44,132 nt of DNA from Clostridiaceae bacterium (GTDB lineage Bacteria; Bacillota; Clostridia; Lachnospirales; Lachnospiraceae). The DNA is taken from the NCBI GenBank assembly GCA_910575795.1, contig CAJTGE010000043.1, positions 1 through 44,132 on the forward strand. Reading direction: 5' to 3'. A program made the position numbers and the translations under genes. The notes beneath the pieces were generated by a model. It was not told where the DNA came from, did not search any database, and was given only the letters and a program-made list of their open reading frames with translations. Of the stretch, positions 32,447 to 41,943 are shown in pieces (position 1 is the stretch's first letter; each line of letters begins with the position of its first letter).

Positions 32447-34210
32447 ATGAAGAAAATTGTGGATTTGATTATAGAGGAGCTGACGCCGGCGTTTGAGGCA
32501 TGCGGCTATGACAGGCAGTATATCCGCGTGACGCGCTCAAACCGCCCGGATCTTTGCGAGTTTCAGTGCAATGGGGCCATGGCGGCGGCAAAGGCTTATA
32601 AGAAAAAACCGATTGAGATTGCGGGCGAGGTGACAGAGCGGGCAAAGGGGAGCCGGATGTTTTCCGAGATCAGCGCCGCTTTGCCAGGCTTTATCAATAT
32701 CCGTCTGGATCCAGACTATCTGGCGGAATACACGGGCGCGGTTGCCGGCGATGGAAAATACGGGCTGGAGACAGCCGCGCAGCCGGAGACGATCATCGTG
32801 GACTACGGCGGGGCCAATGTCGCGAAGCCGCTCCATGTGGGCCATCTGCGCTCCGCGGTCATCGGCGAGAGCATGAAGCGGATCGGGCGCTATATGGGGC
32901 ATCACGTGATCGGCGACGTACACCTGGGAGACTGGGGACTGCAGATGGGCCTGATCATAGAGGAGCTGCGCGACCGTCAGCCGGAGCTCCCCTATTTTGA
33001 CGAGAGCTTTGAGGGAGAATTCCCCCAGGAAGCGCCGTTTACGATCTCCGAGCTGGAAGAGATCTACCCGGCGGCCAGCGAGAAGTCAAAGAAGGATGAG
33101 GCGTTCCGCGAGCGGGCGCAGCAGGCGACCCTTAAGCTTCAGAGCGGCTATCCGCCGTTTCGCGCCATCTGGGAGCACATCATGTCCGTTTCTCTGGCAG
33201 ATTTGAAGAAGAATTACGCGAATCTGAATGTCTCCTTTGATCTCTGGAAGGGGGAGAGCGACGCGCAGAGCTATATTCCGGGACTGATCGCGGATCTGGT
33301 TGACAAAGGGCTTGCCTACGAAAGCGAGGGGGCCCTGGTGGTTGACATTGCAAAGGAAGGGGACGCAAAGGAATACCCGCCGTGCATTGTCCGCAAATCG
33401 GACGGGGCCGCGCTGTACGCGACGTCGGATCTGGCTACGCTGATCGAGCGGGAGAAGGATTTTAAGCCGGACCGCTATATCTATGTGGTGGACAAGCGCC
33501 AGGAGCTTCACTTTATCCAGGTGTTCCGTGCGGCGAAAAAGGCCGGGATTGTGAAAGAGGAGACGCCGATGGCTTTCCTTGGCTTTGGGACCATGAACAG
33601 CAAGGACGGCGGCCCCTTCAAGACGCGGGACGGCGGCGTGATGCGCCTGGAGACGCTGATTAACGAGATTGTCAAAGCAGTTTACAAAAAGATCGAGGAA
33701 AAACAGAAGGTTCCGGAGAATGAGCGGCAGCGCACGGCGCAGATCATCGGCCTGGCGGCTTTAAAGTACGGGGATCTGTCGAACCAGGCCACCAAGGATT
33801 ACGTGTTTGATATCGACCGCTTTATCTCATTTGAGGGAAATACAGGGCCCCATATCCAGTATACGATTGTGCGCATTAAGTCCATTCTTGAGAAGTACGG
33901 GGCGGGAGAGGATGCAGAGATGATGCGGATCCTTCCGGCCGGCTCCGCGACGGAAAAGGAACTCCAGCTTAAGCTCTGCGGCTTTTCGGAGGCGGTTGAG
34001 AGCGCCTTTATTGAGACAGCGCCCCATAAGATCTGCCAGTATATGGCGGCTGTGGCGGATGCGTTCAATGATTTTTACCAGGAAAATAAGATCCTTGCCG
34101 AGGAGGACAAAAAACGGCAGGCCGGCTGGATCCGCCTGATTACGCTGGCAAAGGATATCCTGAATACGTGCATGGATCTTCTGGGGATGGATTCTCCGGA
34201 GCATATGTAG
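32447..34210 (+). CDS. argS: Arginyl-tRNA synthetase
   Basis: A 587-residue class I synthetase. The N-terminal Arg-specific domain, the HIGH-type motif in KPLHVGHLRSAVIGE, the degenerate KMSKS loop (GTMNSKDGGPFKTRDGG) and the C-terminal anticodon-binding DALR domain are all present. Length is normal. It starts 25 bases after the amidase stop with GGGAG upstream. No T-box leader was found. Confidence 0.97.
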   Translation: MKKIVDLIIEELTPAFEACGYDRQYIRVTRSNRPDLCEFQCNGAMAAAKAYKKKPIEIAGEVTERAKGSRMFSEISAALPGFINIRLDPDYLAEYTGAVAGDGKYGLETAAQPETIIVDYGGANVAKPLHVGHLRSAVIGESMKRIGRYMGHHVIGDVHLGDWGLQMGLIIEELRDRQPELPYFDESFEGEFPQEAPFTISELEEIYPAASEKSKKDEAFRERAQQATLKLQSGYPPFRAIWEHIMSVSLADLKKNYANLNVSFDLWKGESDAQSYIPGLIADLVDKGLAYESEGALVVDIAKEGDAKEYPPCIVRKSDGAALYATSDLATLIEREKDFKPDRYIYVVDKRQELHFIQVFRAAKKAGIVKEETPMAFLGFGTMNSKDGGPFKTRDGGVMRLETLINEIVKAVYKKIEEKQKVPENERQRTAQIIGLAALKYGDLSNQATKDYVFDIDRFISFEGNTGPHIQYTIVRIKSILEKYGAGEDAEMMRILPAGSATEKELQLKLCGFSEAVESAFIETAPHKICQYMAAVADAFNDFYQENKILAEEDKKRQAGWIRLITLAKDILNTCMDLLGMDSPEHM

Positions 34211-34314
34211 AAACCTGCAGCCGCGCCGGCTGTATGGAAATGCGGCGGCGCATGTCCGGGCAGTTAAAAGCGCGTCCGGCAGCCTGAACGGACAGGGGAG
34301 ATTAGAACGGTTTT

Positions 34315-37300
34315 ATGATGATTCAACATTTTCAGATTGATTCCTTTTGGAAGGGAGAAGCGCGCGTTATTGGGAGCGTGCAGGATGGGGAGAGCCTGTA
34401 TGACGCGGCGGTGTTTCTGAGGGACGGCCGGATGCAGGATTATTCCTGCTCCTGTGAGGGCGGTTTATCAGGGGCAGAGTGCTGTCCCCATTGCCGTGAG
34501 CTTTACAGCCGTTTTCTGACGGAGCGTGAGAAGGATCCGGTGAGGCAGGTGACCACCTCCGTGGGGGTGCGCGAGCTGATCCGGCAGTATGAAAAGCGCG
34601 CGCTTTCGAGGACGGCGGGAGAGCTGGAGAAGGCGGCGGCAGAGCTGATTCCGACGCTTCACATCGATCATGGGAAGGCGGCCCTGACGTGCCGGTTTCG
34701 GGGAAAGAAGGAGTATAAGATCCGGGATCTGGCGGTGTTTGCCGGGGCGGTCCGGGATGGCTTATGGCAGGAATACGGAAAGGATCTGGCGTTCACACAC
34801 ACGCCGGATGCGTTTTCAGAGAAAAGCCGGCCTCTGCTCGCCCTGATTCTGCAGCAGGCGGACGCGTGCGTGGAGCGGTACCGGGAGGCGGTCAGGAAGA
34901 ACGGGGTGATGCCCTATACGCCGGCTCTTCCCCTGGATCGGGCGGGCCGGGACCGCCTTTTTGACATTCTGGAGGGCGGCAGGCTGGAAGCGGAGTTAAA
35001 CGGCCAGGTAGGCTTTTCGCTCCGGCTGATCCGCGGGAATCCGCCGTTTTCGGCAGAGGCGCGGCCCGAGGGGACGGAAGGGATCTCCGTCGCCATTCCT
35101 TCCGCCCTGTATGCGTTTTACGGGGAGACGGACCTCTATGTGGCCGACTGGCAGGCTCTTTACCGGTGCGGCAGCGCGTACACGGACGTTATGGGGCCTT
35201 TTCTGACCAGGATGTTATCGGATAAGGAAAAGAAAATGGGATTTTTGTCCGGCAGGCAGTACCGGGTGACGGTTCACAAGCGGGATCTTCCTCTTTTCTA
35301 TGGCAGGGTATTAAAGCCGCTTAAGGAGGCGGGCCTTTTGGACGACGAAGGCGTGGACTGGCAGGAATACCGCCCTTTGGAGCTTAAGGCCCGTTTTTTC
35401 TTTGAGAGCAGCGGCCCGGATGAGATAACGGTAAGGCCGTCCATTTCGTATGGGGATTTTACGTACAATCCTCTGACGGAGGAGGCGGTCCCCCAGCGGC
35501 TCTGCCGGGATGTGGCGGGAGAGTACCGGATCAGCTACCTGATTGCCGAGTATTTCCAGTACCGCGACGGGGAGGCGGGGGAGGCGGCGATCCGGGGGGA
35601 CGAGGCGGCTGTTTACCATTTTTTGAGCGAGGGAATGGAGCGGTTTAAACAGGCGGGGGAGACGCAGTTTTCCGGGGCATTCCGTTCGCTTGCGGTCTCG
35701 CCGCCCCCGCGTCTGGGTTTAAGCGTATCGTTAAACGGCGGATGGCTTGAGCTGGATGTCGATACAGGCGGCGTAAGCGGCCGGGAGCTGATGGAGATTC
35801 TTTCGCAGTACCGGCTTAAGAAGAAGTATCACCGTTTAAAAAACGGGGAATTTGTGACGCTTTCAGGAGACGGGCTGTATGCGCTGTCGCGCCTGACAGA
35901 GGGCCTTTCAGAGGAGGAGATTCAGTCAAAACGGCTGCGCCTGCCGTCCTACAGGGCCTTCTATGTGGACAGCTTATTTGACGGGAATACGCAGGCGCGC
36001 CTGCTGCGCAGCCAGAAATTCGATGCCATGATCCGCGAGCTGGGCGCTGTGGAGGATGTGCGGGAGGAGCCGCCCGGGGAGCTTGCGGGGGTGCTGCGGG
36101 AATACCAGAAAGCCGGCTTTAAGTGGCTGAAAACGCTTTGGCATTACGGTTTTGGCGGGATCCTGGCGGACGACATGGGACTGGGAAAGACGCTGCAGAT
36201 CCTGACGCTCCTGGCCTCTGTTTACGGAGAAAAAGGGCAAAGAGGGCCGTCCCTGGTAGTGTGCCCGGCCTCGCTCATCTATAACTGGGGCCATGAGTGC
36301 TCAGTTTTTGTGCCGGGCCTGCGCGTTTTGCTGGTCGCGGGCTCCCTTAAGGAGCGGCAGGCGCTCCTTAAGAAGGCCGGGGAGTATGAGGTGATCGTGA
36401 CCTCCTATGATCTGTTAAAAAGGGATCTGGCCGCGTATCAGGAGATAGAATTTTCCTTTCTGATCCTGGACGAGGCGCAGTTTATCAAAAATGCCGCCAC
36501 CCAGACGGCGCGGGCGGTGAAGTCGGTCAGGGCGGCGGCGCGTTTTGCCCTGACAGGCACGCCGATCGAAAACCGTCTGGGAGAGCTGTGGAGCGTGTTT
36601 GATTTCCTGATGCCCGGCTTTTTGTTCAGCTACCGCGCCTTTAAAGAGCGGTACGAGGATCCGATCATAAAGGAGGAGAGCGCCGCGGCCCTGGAAGAGC
36701 TGCGCCGCATGATCCGCCCCTTTGTGCTGCGCAGGCTCAAGTCAGACGTGTTGCAGGAGCTTCCGGGAAAACAGGAAAAGGTGGTATATTCCGCCGCTTC
36801 GGGGCGCCAGCAGGCGCTCTACCGGGCGGAGGCCCTAAGGCTTAAAACCCGTCTTTGCCAGGCCGGGGAGGAACAGATGAAAAGCGCGCGCATTGAGATT
36901 CTGGCCATGCTGACCAGGCTGCGCCAGATTTGCTGCGATCCGTCGCTGTGCTATGAAAATTATAACAGCGGGTCAGCCAAGCTGGAGACAGCCGTATCGC
37001 TGATCGGCTCTGCCGTGGAGGGCGGACACAAGCTGCTTGTGTTCTCTCAGTTTGCCTCCATGCTGGAGACGATAAAAGAGAGGCTTGAAAAAGAGGGGAT
37101 TTCCTGCCATCTTCTGACCGGCGGCGTGCGAAAGGAGGAGAGAAACCGCATGGTGACCGCGTTTCAGGAAGATTCGGTCCCGGTGTTTCTGATCTCCTTA
37201 AAGGCAGGGGGCACGGGCTTAAACTTAACGGCGGCGGATATTGTGATTCACTATGATCCCTGGTGGAATATGGCTGCGCAGAACCAGGCCACGGACCGCG

Positions 37301-37503
37301 CCCACCGGATTGGGCAGGATCGCCCGGTTACGGTGTATAAGCTGATCATGAAGGATACGATAGAGGAAAATATTTTAAGGCTTCAGGAGTCCAAACGCCT
37401 GCTGGCGGATCAGATTGTGACAGAGGGCATGGTTTCGCTCGGAGCCCTTGGCCGCGAGGAGCTCCTGGCCATATTGGACGGGGGCCGCCTCCTGCCGGAG
37501 TGA
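34315..37503 (+). CDS. SNF2-family helicase with SWIM zinc finger
   Basis: A 1062-residue protein. Residues 40-60 form a SWIM finger (Cys45, Cys47, Cys57, His59; pattern C-S-C...C-P-H). A long middle region of about 500 residues corresponds to the bacterial SNF2-associated domain. The ATPase core has Walker A DDMGLGKT (Lys625), DEAQ at 719-722, LTGTPIENR, and the second lobe with SLKAGGTGLNL and the final QATDRAHRIGQ. Such proteins remodel nucleic acid-protein complexes; the bacterial role is poorly defined. Neighbours are housekeeping genes, so I see no basis for a defence role. Confidence 0.93.
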   Translation: MMIQHFQIDSFWKGEARVIGSVQDGESLYDAAVFLRDGRMQDYSCSCEGGLSGAECCPHCRELYSRFLTEREKDPVRQVTTSVGVRELIRQYEKRALSRTAGELEKAAAELIPTLHIDHGKAALTCRFRGKKEYKIRDLAVFAGAVRDGLWQEYGKDLAFTHTPDAFSEKSRPLLALILQQADACVERYREAVRKNGVMPYTPALPLDRAGRDRLFDILEGGRLEAELNGQVGFSLRLIRGNPPFSAEARPEGTEGISVAIPSALYAFYGETDLYVADWQALYRCGSAYTDVMGPFLTRMLSDKEKKMGFLSGRQYRVTVHKRDLPLFYGRVLKPLKEAGLLDDEGVDWQEYRPLELKARFFFESSGPDEITVRPSISYGDFTYNPLTEEAVPQRLCRDVAGEYRISYLIAEYFQYRDGEAGEAAIRGDEAAVYHFLSEGMERFKQAGETQFSGAFRSLAVSPPPRLGLSVSLNGGWLELDVDTGGVSGRELMEILSQYRLKKKYHRLKNGEFVTLSGDGLYALSRLTEGLSEEEIQSKRLRLPSYRAFYVDSLFDGNTQARLLRSQKFDAMIRELGAVEDVREEPPGELAGVLREYQKAGFKWLKTLWHYGFGGILADDMGLGKTLQILTLLASVYGEKGQRGPSLVVCPASLIYNWGHECSVFVPGLRVLLVAGSLKERQALLKKAGEYEVIVTSYDLLKRDLAAYQEIEFSFLILDEAQFIKNAATQTARAVKSVRAAARFALTGTPIENRLGELWSVFDFLMPGFLFSYRAFKERYEDPIIKEESAAALEELRRMIRPFVLRRLKSDVLQELPGKQEKVVYSAASGRQQALYRAEALRLKTRLCQAGEEQMKSARIEILAMLTRLRQICCDPSLCYENYNSGSAKLETAVSLIGSAVEGGHKLLVFSQFASMLETIKERLEKEGISCHLLTGGVRKEERNRMVTAFQEDSVPVFLISLKAGGTGLNLTAADIVIHYDPWWNMAAQNQATDRAHRIGQDRPVTVYKLIMKDTIEENILRLQESKRLLADQIVTEGMVSLGALGREELLAILDGGRLLPE

Positions 37504-37572
37504 CGGGACGGGGCCTGCATCTGCGTCAGGGGAAGAGAGGGCAGCCGTTTAAGCTGTCTGTACCGTTACAGC

Positions 37573-37668
37573 AACAGTTCAGATAGGTCTGCGCGCCTGC
37601 TGCGCTGACCGTACGAACGTGCAGCGGCCCATCGCGGAGCGATTCTAAATGGCCGTATGCCGTAACAG
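37573..37668. repeat. Dispersed repeat, family P3 copy 2
   Basis: AACAGTTCAGATAGGTCTGC, then a CCTGCTGCGCTGACCG block, GCAGCGGC, CCATCGCG-GAGCGATT and finally GCCGTAACAG. The inverse complement of 39158-39290 shows the same blocks in the same order, with an extra 15 bases in the middle. It lies between the SNF2 and DUF1266 genes. Confidence 0.8.
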
Positions 37669-37687
37669 AGAAAGGATGGGAAATCGT

Positions 37688-39007
37688 ATGAGAAAGAGAC
37701 TTGTATTGCTGGCCGCCGCGGCTGTGAGCATGACGCTTTCAGGCTGCGGGGGCGCGAAAAAGGGGGATGCGCAGACAAAGGCAGAGACAGGGGCCGCTCA
37801 GGCCGCAGAGGCAGGGAGCGCTGTCAAAGAGGAGAAGAAAGAGAGCGAGCCGTCAGTGGAATCGCAGGAATACATTTCCGCGGACGGATCGTACAGTATT
37901 ACGATGTTAAAGGGGTTTGAGCAGACGGATGTGCCGCTCCAGGCAAACGGAAGCATGATGGGCCTGGACAGCGCCGCGGGCCGCCCGGGCTTTTCCGCCG
38001 TCTCCATGGGAAGCGTGAAAAGCAGCGTGCCGGGAAATCCGGAGCGCATGGAAAGCCTGGAGGATTATGCGGATCACGTGGCGCATCTGGCTTTGGACGG
38101 AACCGGGATGCAGGTGGACTGGCAGGAGGCGGAAGCGGAGAACGCGCCGGGGATGACGCGGACCATTGCCAGGGAGGGAATTGCCAGAATGAACGGGGCG
38201 AAGGGCCGGGCCTATGCAGTCTATATGGAGACAGAGGACAGCTACTTTGCGGTGATCCTGATCGGCCGGGACGCCGATATCGGGGAGGCTAAGCAGGTTC
38301 TCTCTGTAACGCTTCTGGACAGCGCGTCCTCGCAGGAAAAGGGAAGCAAAGCCTTTTTGAGCGCGATGACAGCCGTTCTCGACGCGACGAACGGGGCCAG
38401 CGTGGTGGAAACGTACCGGGCCCTGGGCGGCGGGGCCGGAGCCGGACCGATTACCGAGAAGGCGAAAGCACTGCTTTCCGAAAGCTGGGAAATAAACAGC
38501 GCGGAGGAGCTCTATGAGACGGCGGACTGGCTGATGTCAGAGGGGCATAACCGGGATGCGGTTGAGTTTTTAAAGCAGTACGGCGGGACGGACGCAGCCA
38601 GCCGCGAGGAGTTTGCCGTGAAGGCGCAGGAGGCGGGCGCGGGAAAAAGGGAAAGCCTTATGGCGGCATACGACGCCTGGTCCGCGTATGGAGAGTCTGC
38701 CGTTGCCGCATGGGATTTAAGCCGCGTGGGAACAATTATGGGATTTGGCTATGCGGCCGGGTACTGTACATATGAGGAAGCGATGGATAAGATGCTTGAG
38801 GCGGCTGTGAAGGCGCAGGAGTTATATGATTCCTGGGACAGCTTTAATCAGAGTTATCTGTATGGCTATGCGTATTGGGCGGAAGAGTCGCTGGAGGATC
38901 CGGACAGCAGCGCGGCGCAGAGGGCCGGGCTCGTGGAAACGCTTGCGGGACAGGCGAACGGGCCGTTTTCGGTGGATTGGGGAACCGAGCTTGTGAAGGA
39001 GTGGTAG
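37688..39007 (+). CDS. DUF1266-domain lipoprotein
   Basis: A 439-residue protein. The signal peptide ends in lipobox TLSGC (Cys20), followed by an Ala/Glu/Lys-rich linker. The middle (about 60-225) is an unidentified beta-rich domain. The C-terminal 175 residues match the DUF1266 pattern: W-x-I (SWEINSAEEL), GHNRDAVEFLKQY, WDLSRVGTIMGFGYAAGYC and YLYGYAYWAEE. The function is unknown. ATG 37688 was chosen because it directly precedes the basic n-region (MRKRLVLL); ATG 37676 is possible. Confidence 0.78.
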   Translation: MRKRLVLLAAAAVSMTLSGCGGAKKGDAQTKAETGAAQAAEAGSAVKEEKKESEPSVESQEYISADGSYSITMLKGFEQTDVPLQANGSMMGLDSAAGRPGFSAVSMGSVKSSVPGNPERMESLEDYADHVAHLALDGTGMQVDWQEAEAENAPGMTRTIAREGIARMNGAKGRAYAVYMETEDSYFAVILIGRDADIGEAKQVLSVTLLDSASSQEKGSKAFLSAMTAVLDATNGASVVETYRALGGGAGAGPITEKAKALLSESWEINSAEELYETADWLMSEGHNRDAVEFLKQYGGTDAASREEFAVKAQEAGAGKRESLMAAYDAWSAYGESAVAAWDLSRVGTIMGFGYAAGYCTYEEAMDKMLEAAVKAQELYDSWDSFNQSYLYGYAYWAEESLEDPDSSAAQRAGLVETLAGQANGPFSVDWGTELVKEW

Positions 39008-39025
39008 GAAGCTGGCGTTATCCCC

Positions 39026-39073
39026 GGGGAATGCAGGAAATGATAAAAAGTAATTTCTTGCATTCCCCTTTTT
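39026..39073 (+). terminator. Terminator after the DUF1266 lipoprotein
   Basis: GGGGAATGCA (39027) pairs with TGCATTCCCC, GAAAT/ATTTC extends the stem, and five T follow. Confidence 0.9.
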
Positions 39074-39157
39074 CACATGTTATCATAATCAAAGAAAAGG
39101 TTTCAGAGCAAGAGGCAGAGCGGAGCGGATTATCCGCTGAGTTATAGGATAGGAGAG

Positions 39158-39290
39158 GTAACAGTTCAGACAACCTGAACTGTTACGGCATCTGCCCTTG
39201 AAAATCGCTTCGCGATGGGGCGGATGCCTGCTGCCGCTGCGTTTTCGTGCGGTCAGCGCAGCAGGTGCGCAGACCTATCTGAACTGTTAC
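39158..39290. repeat. Dispersed repeat, family P3 copy 3, with nested 12-bp palindrome
   Basis: It opens with GTAACAGTTCAG-ACAAC-CTGAACTGTTAC (39158-39186), a perfect 12-bp stem with 5-base loop. It continues with GGCATCTGCC, an ATCGCTTCGCGAT hairpin, GGTCAGCGCAGCAGGTGCGC and ends CTGAACTGTTAC (39290). The inverse complement aligns block by block with 37573-37668. It fills the gap between the lipoprotein terminator and the response regulator gene. Confidence 0.8.
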
Positions 39291-39307
39291 CAGGAGAGGG
39301 ATCTTAG

Positions 39308-40915
39308 ATGTTAAACGTGTTGATTGCAGATGATGAGCGAAAGATCTGCCAGCTCATTGAAAAGCTGGTGGACTGGCCCGGGCTGGGGATGCGGGTGGCG
39401 GGGACGGCGGAGAACGGGATTGAGGCGTTGGAGAAAATCCGGCGGGATCGGCCGGATATTGTGATCACGGATATCCGGATGCCGGGGTATGACGGGCTGG
39501 ATCTGATCCGCCTTGGGAAGGAATGCAATCCCGGGATGGAATTTATTATCATCAGCGGGTACCGGCATTTTGAATACGCCCAGACCGCGATCCGCTACGG
39601 CGTCGGGGCCTATATCTTAAAGCCCATACGCAGGGATGAGCTTACGGAGGCTCTCAGAAAGCTTGGGGAAAAGCTGACGGAGACGACGCAGCGGCTGAGC
39701 CGTGAAGAGCAGGTGAGGCTGACGCTTAAGAACGACGGCGAGGCGCTGCGCCAGGCATTTGTGGGCGATGTGGCCTGCCGGAGAAACCGGGAGAGGCTGG
39801 GATATCCGCTGGAGCGGATCAATCAGGAGTTTCACTTCTCCTTTTTACCGGAGGAGTTCTGCATGGCCATTTTAAAGCTGGACGGGCAGGTGTTTAACGA
39901 CAGGAAGAATCTCCGGTTCATGGAAGAAAAGGTTCAGAGCGCAGCGGCAAGGCTTTTGAAAGAGTGGGTCCGGGATTATGAGATCGCCGCGATTGGCAGC
40001 TCGTTTTATGCCCTTTTGAACTATGAGCGGGAGCAGAGGGGGAACGTCCGGCGTCAGATGAAGCTTCTGATGGATGAGATGCGGATTCAGGGCGGGATCC
40101 TGCGGGATTTTGCGGCTACCATGGCGCTGGGGGAGGCGCAGGGGGCGATCGCGTCCCTGGACGAGTCGCTTAAAAATGCCCGGCTTTTGATTGAGGAACG
40201 CCTGGTGGCGGGCGTGGGAAAGCTTTTGGAGGGGAAGTCAAAGGGCGGGGGAGCGTTTGCAGGGAGCGAACAGTTTGCGGAGTTTAACCACAGGATGTCT
40301 AAGGCATTGGAAAGCCTGGAGGTCTTTTCCGTGCGGGACGCGATGATGGAGTTAAAGACCGGGATGCTGGCCATGGAAGGGATTACAGGGCATGAGATTT
40401 TGCAGATGACAAAGGAAGCCTGCAATCTTTACCTGTTTTTTATGAGGAATTACCGCCTTCCCGTGGAGGATGACTTTCTGGAGCGCTTTGTAAGCGGGGC
40501 TGAAAATTGCGCCTCTGCTTCGGAGCTGTTTGATTACCTGATCCGCAGCATCACGGTTTCCTATGAAAAGGCGGCGAAGATGAAGCGCCAGGACGAAAAC
40601 CGGCCGATCCGCATTGTTAAGCAGTTTGTGGCCGAGCACTACGCCGAATCCCTGACGCTGGAGCAGGCCAGCGGCCTGGCGGGGCTGTCCCCGGCGTATT
40701 TTGGAACGGTGTTTAAGAAAAACACGGGCTTTACGTTTCTGGAATACGTGTCCAGGGTGAGGATGGATCAGGCGAGGCGGCTCCTTAAGGAGACGAACCG
40801 CACGGTCGCGGATATCTGCACGAGCGTGGGGTACAGCGATGTGCGCTATTTTACCAAATCTTTTACGAAATACTCGGGCCTTAAGCCGAATGAGTATAGA
40901 AAGCTGTATTCATGA
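39308..40915 (+). CDS. YesN-type response regulator with AraC DNA-binding domain
   Basis: A 535-residue regulator. The receiver domain (1-125) has the acidic pocket Asp8-Asp9, phosphoacceptor Asp55 in ITDIRMPGYDG, and the Lys of ILKPIRRDEL. A long middle linker of about 300 residues follows. The C-terminal 100 residues are two AraC helix-turn-helix motifs (LEQASGLAGLSPAYFGTVFK; TVADICTSVGYSDVRYFTKSF). Such proteins usually control carbohydrate uptake genes. GGAGAGGG precedes the ATG. The stop overlaps the kinase start (ATGA). Confidence 0.93.
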   Translation: MLNVLIADDERKICQLIEKLVDWPGLGMRVAGTAENGIEALEKIRRDRPDIVITDIRMPGYDGLDLIRLGKECNPGMEFIIISGYRHFEYAQTAIRYGVGAYILKPIRRDELTEALRKLGEKLTETTQRLSREEQVRLTLKNDGEALRQAFVGDVACRRNRERLGYPLERINQEFHFSFLPEEFCMAILKLDGQVFNDRKNLRFMEEKVQSAAARLLKEWVRDYEIAAIGSSFYALLNYEREQRGNVRRQMKLLMDEMRIQGGILRDFAATMALGEAQGAIASLDESLKNARLLIEERLVAGVGKLLEGKSKGGGAFAGSEQFAEFNHRMSKALESLEVFSVRDAMMELKTGMLAMEGITGHEILQMTKEACNLYLFFMRNYRLPVEDDFLERFVSGAENCASASELFDYLIRSITVSYEKAAKMKRQDENRPIRIVKQFVAEHYAESLTLEQASGLAGLSPAYFGTVFKKNTGFTFLEYVSRVRMDQARRLLKETNRTVADICTSVGYSDVRYFTKSFTKYSGLKPNEYRKLYS

Positions 40916-41943
40916 ATAAGATGCGCTATCTGTCTTACAGGATGTATCTGGCCGCCTGCGCCGGCATATCGCTTCTTTTTGCCTGCCTGGGCGTCATATG
41001 GGGCATGAGCCTTAAGCGCGGCCTGGGGCTTTTTCCGGCGGCGCTTCTGAGCCTTTTTGCGGCTGTCCTGACAGCGCTTTGCCTGCGCATGATCGTGAGG
41101 CCGTATCAGGAGACAAAGAAGATTTACGAGCAGTTTTCCAGAGGCTATGTGTTAAATGATCTGTTCCATATGCGCCATCCGCTTACCCCGGAGAGCGAGC
41201 AGGCGGTTTTGCGCTTAAATGAAATGATTGACAAGAATAATCTGATCAGCGTTTCTAAGAAACAGGCGGAATATCTGGCGCTGCAGAACCAGATCAATCC
41301 GCATTTCCTCTATAATACGCTGGAGGGGATCCGCAGCGAGGCGCTGATCGGGGGGCTTGACAGCGTGGCGGAGATGACGGAGGCGCTGGCCACCTTTTTC
41401 CGCTATACCATTTCCCAGGTAGAGCATCTGGTGACGCTGGAGGATGAGCTTGCCAACGTGGAAAATTATTACTATATCCAGCAGTTCCGCTTTGGGGATA
41501 AGCTGGCCTTAAGCATTGAGTATGAGCACGACGATGACCTAAGCCACCCGGATATCCTGCGGTACCGGCTGCCGAAGCTGACGCTGCAGCCGATTGTGGA
41601 AAATTCCATTTATCACGGGATCGAGAGAAAAGTCGGCAGGGGATGCTTAACCATCCGCATCGGCGTAAGCGATCAGCGGATGCGGATCCGCATATCGGAC
41701 GACGGGCTGGGCATGCCGGAGGAAAAGGTAAAGCAGCTCAATGAAAAGCTGCGCCGTCTGACGCTTGATGATGTGAGCAGGGACACGGCCCAAAAGGGAG
41801 GCATTGCGGTGGTTAATGTCAATAACCGGTTAAAGCTTTTGTTTGGCGAGGAGTACGGGATCATCTTTTACAGCCGGGAGGGCGTGGGGACGGATGTTTT
41901 GATCACGCTGCCCCTGGTTCTGGAGGAGTCCCATGAAATATGA
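40912..41943 (+). CDS. YesM-type sensor histidine kinase
   Basis: A 343-residue kinase. Two hydrophobic helices (about 9-30 and 38-58) span the membrane with almost no extracellular loop, so there is no obvious external sensor domain. The His_kinase domain has phosphoacceptor His131 in INPHFLYNTLEGI; the ATPase domain has the N box VENSIYHGIE and G box SDDGLGMPEEKV. Lack of the usual large extracytoplasmic (dCache-like) domain suggests the signal comes through a partner protein. The next gene starts 11 bases before its stop. Confidence 0.93.
   Translation: MNKMRYLSYRMYLAACAGISLLFACLGVIWGMSLKRGLGLFPAALLSLFAAVLTALCLRMIVRPYQETKKIYEQFSRGYVLNDLFHMRHPLTPESEQAVLRLNEMIDKNNLISVSKKQAEYLALQNQINPHFLYNTLEGIRSEALIGGLDSVAEMTEALATFFRYTISQVEHLVTLEDELANVENYYYIQQFRFGDKLALSIEYEHDDDLSHPDILRYRLPKLTLQPIVENSIYHGIERKVGRGCLTIRIGVSDQRMRIRISDDGLGMPEEKVKQLNEKLRRLTLDDVSRDTAQKGGIAVVNVNNRLKLLFGEEYGIIFYSREGVGTDVLITLPLVLEESHEI

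Noticed and set aside
34315..37503. SNF2 helicase as part of a phage-defence system
   Set aside because: Its neighbours are argS and a DUF1266 lipoprotein; no methylase, nuclease or other defence partner is adjacent.
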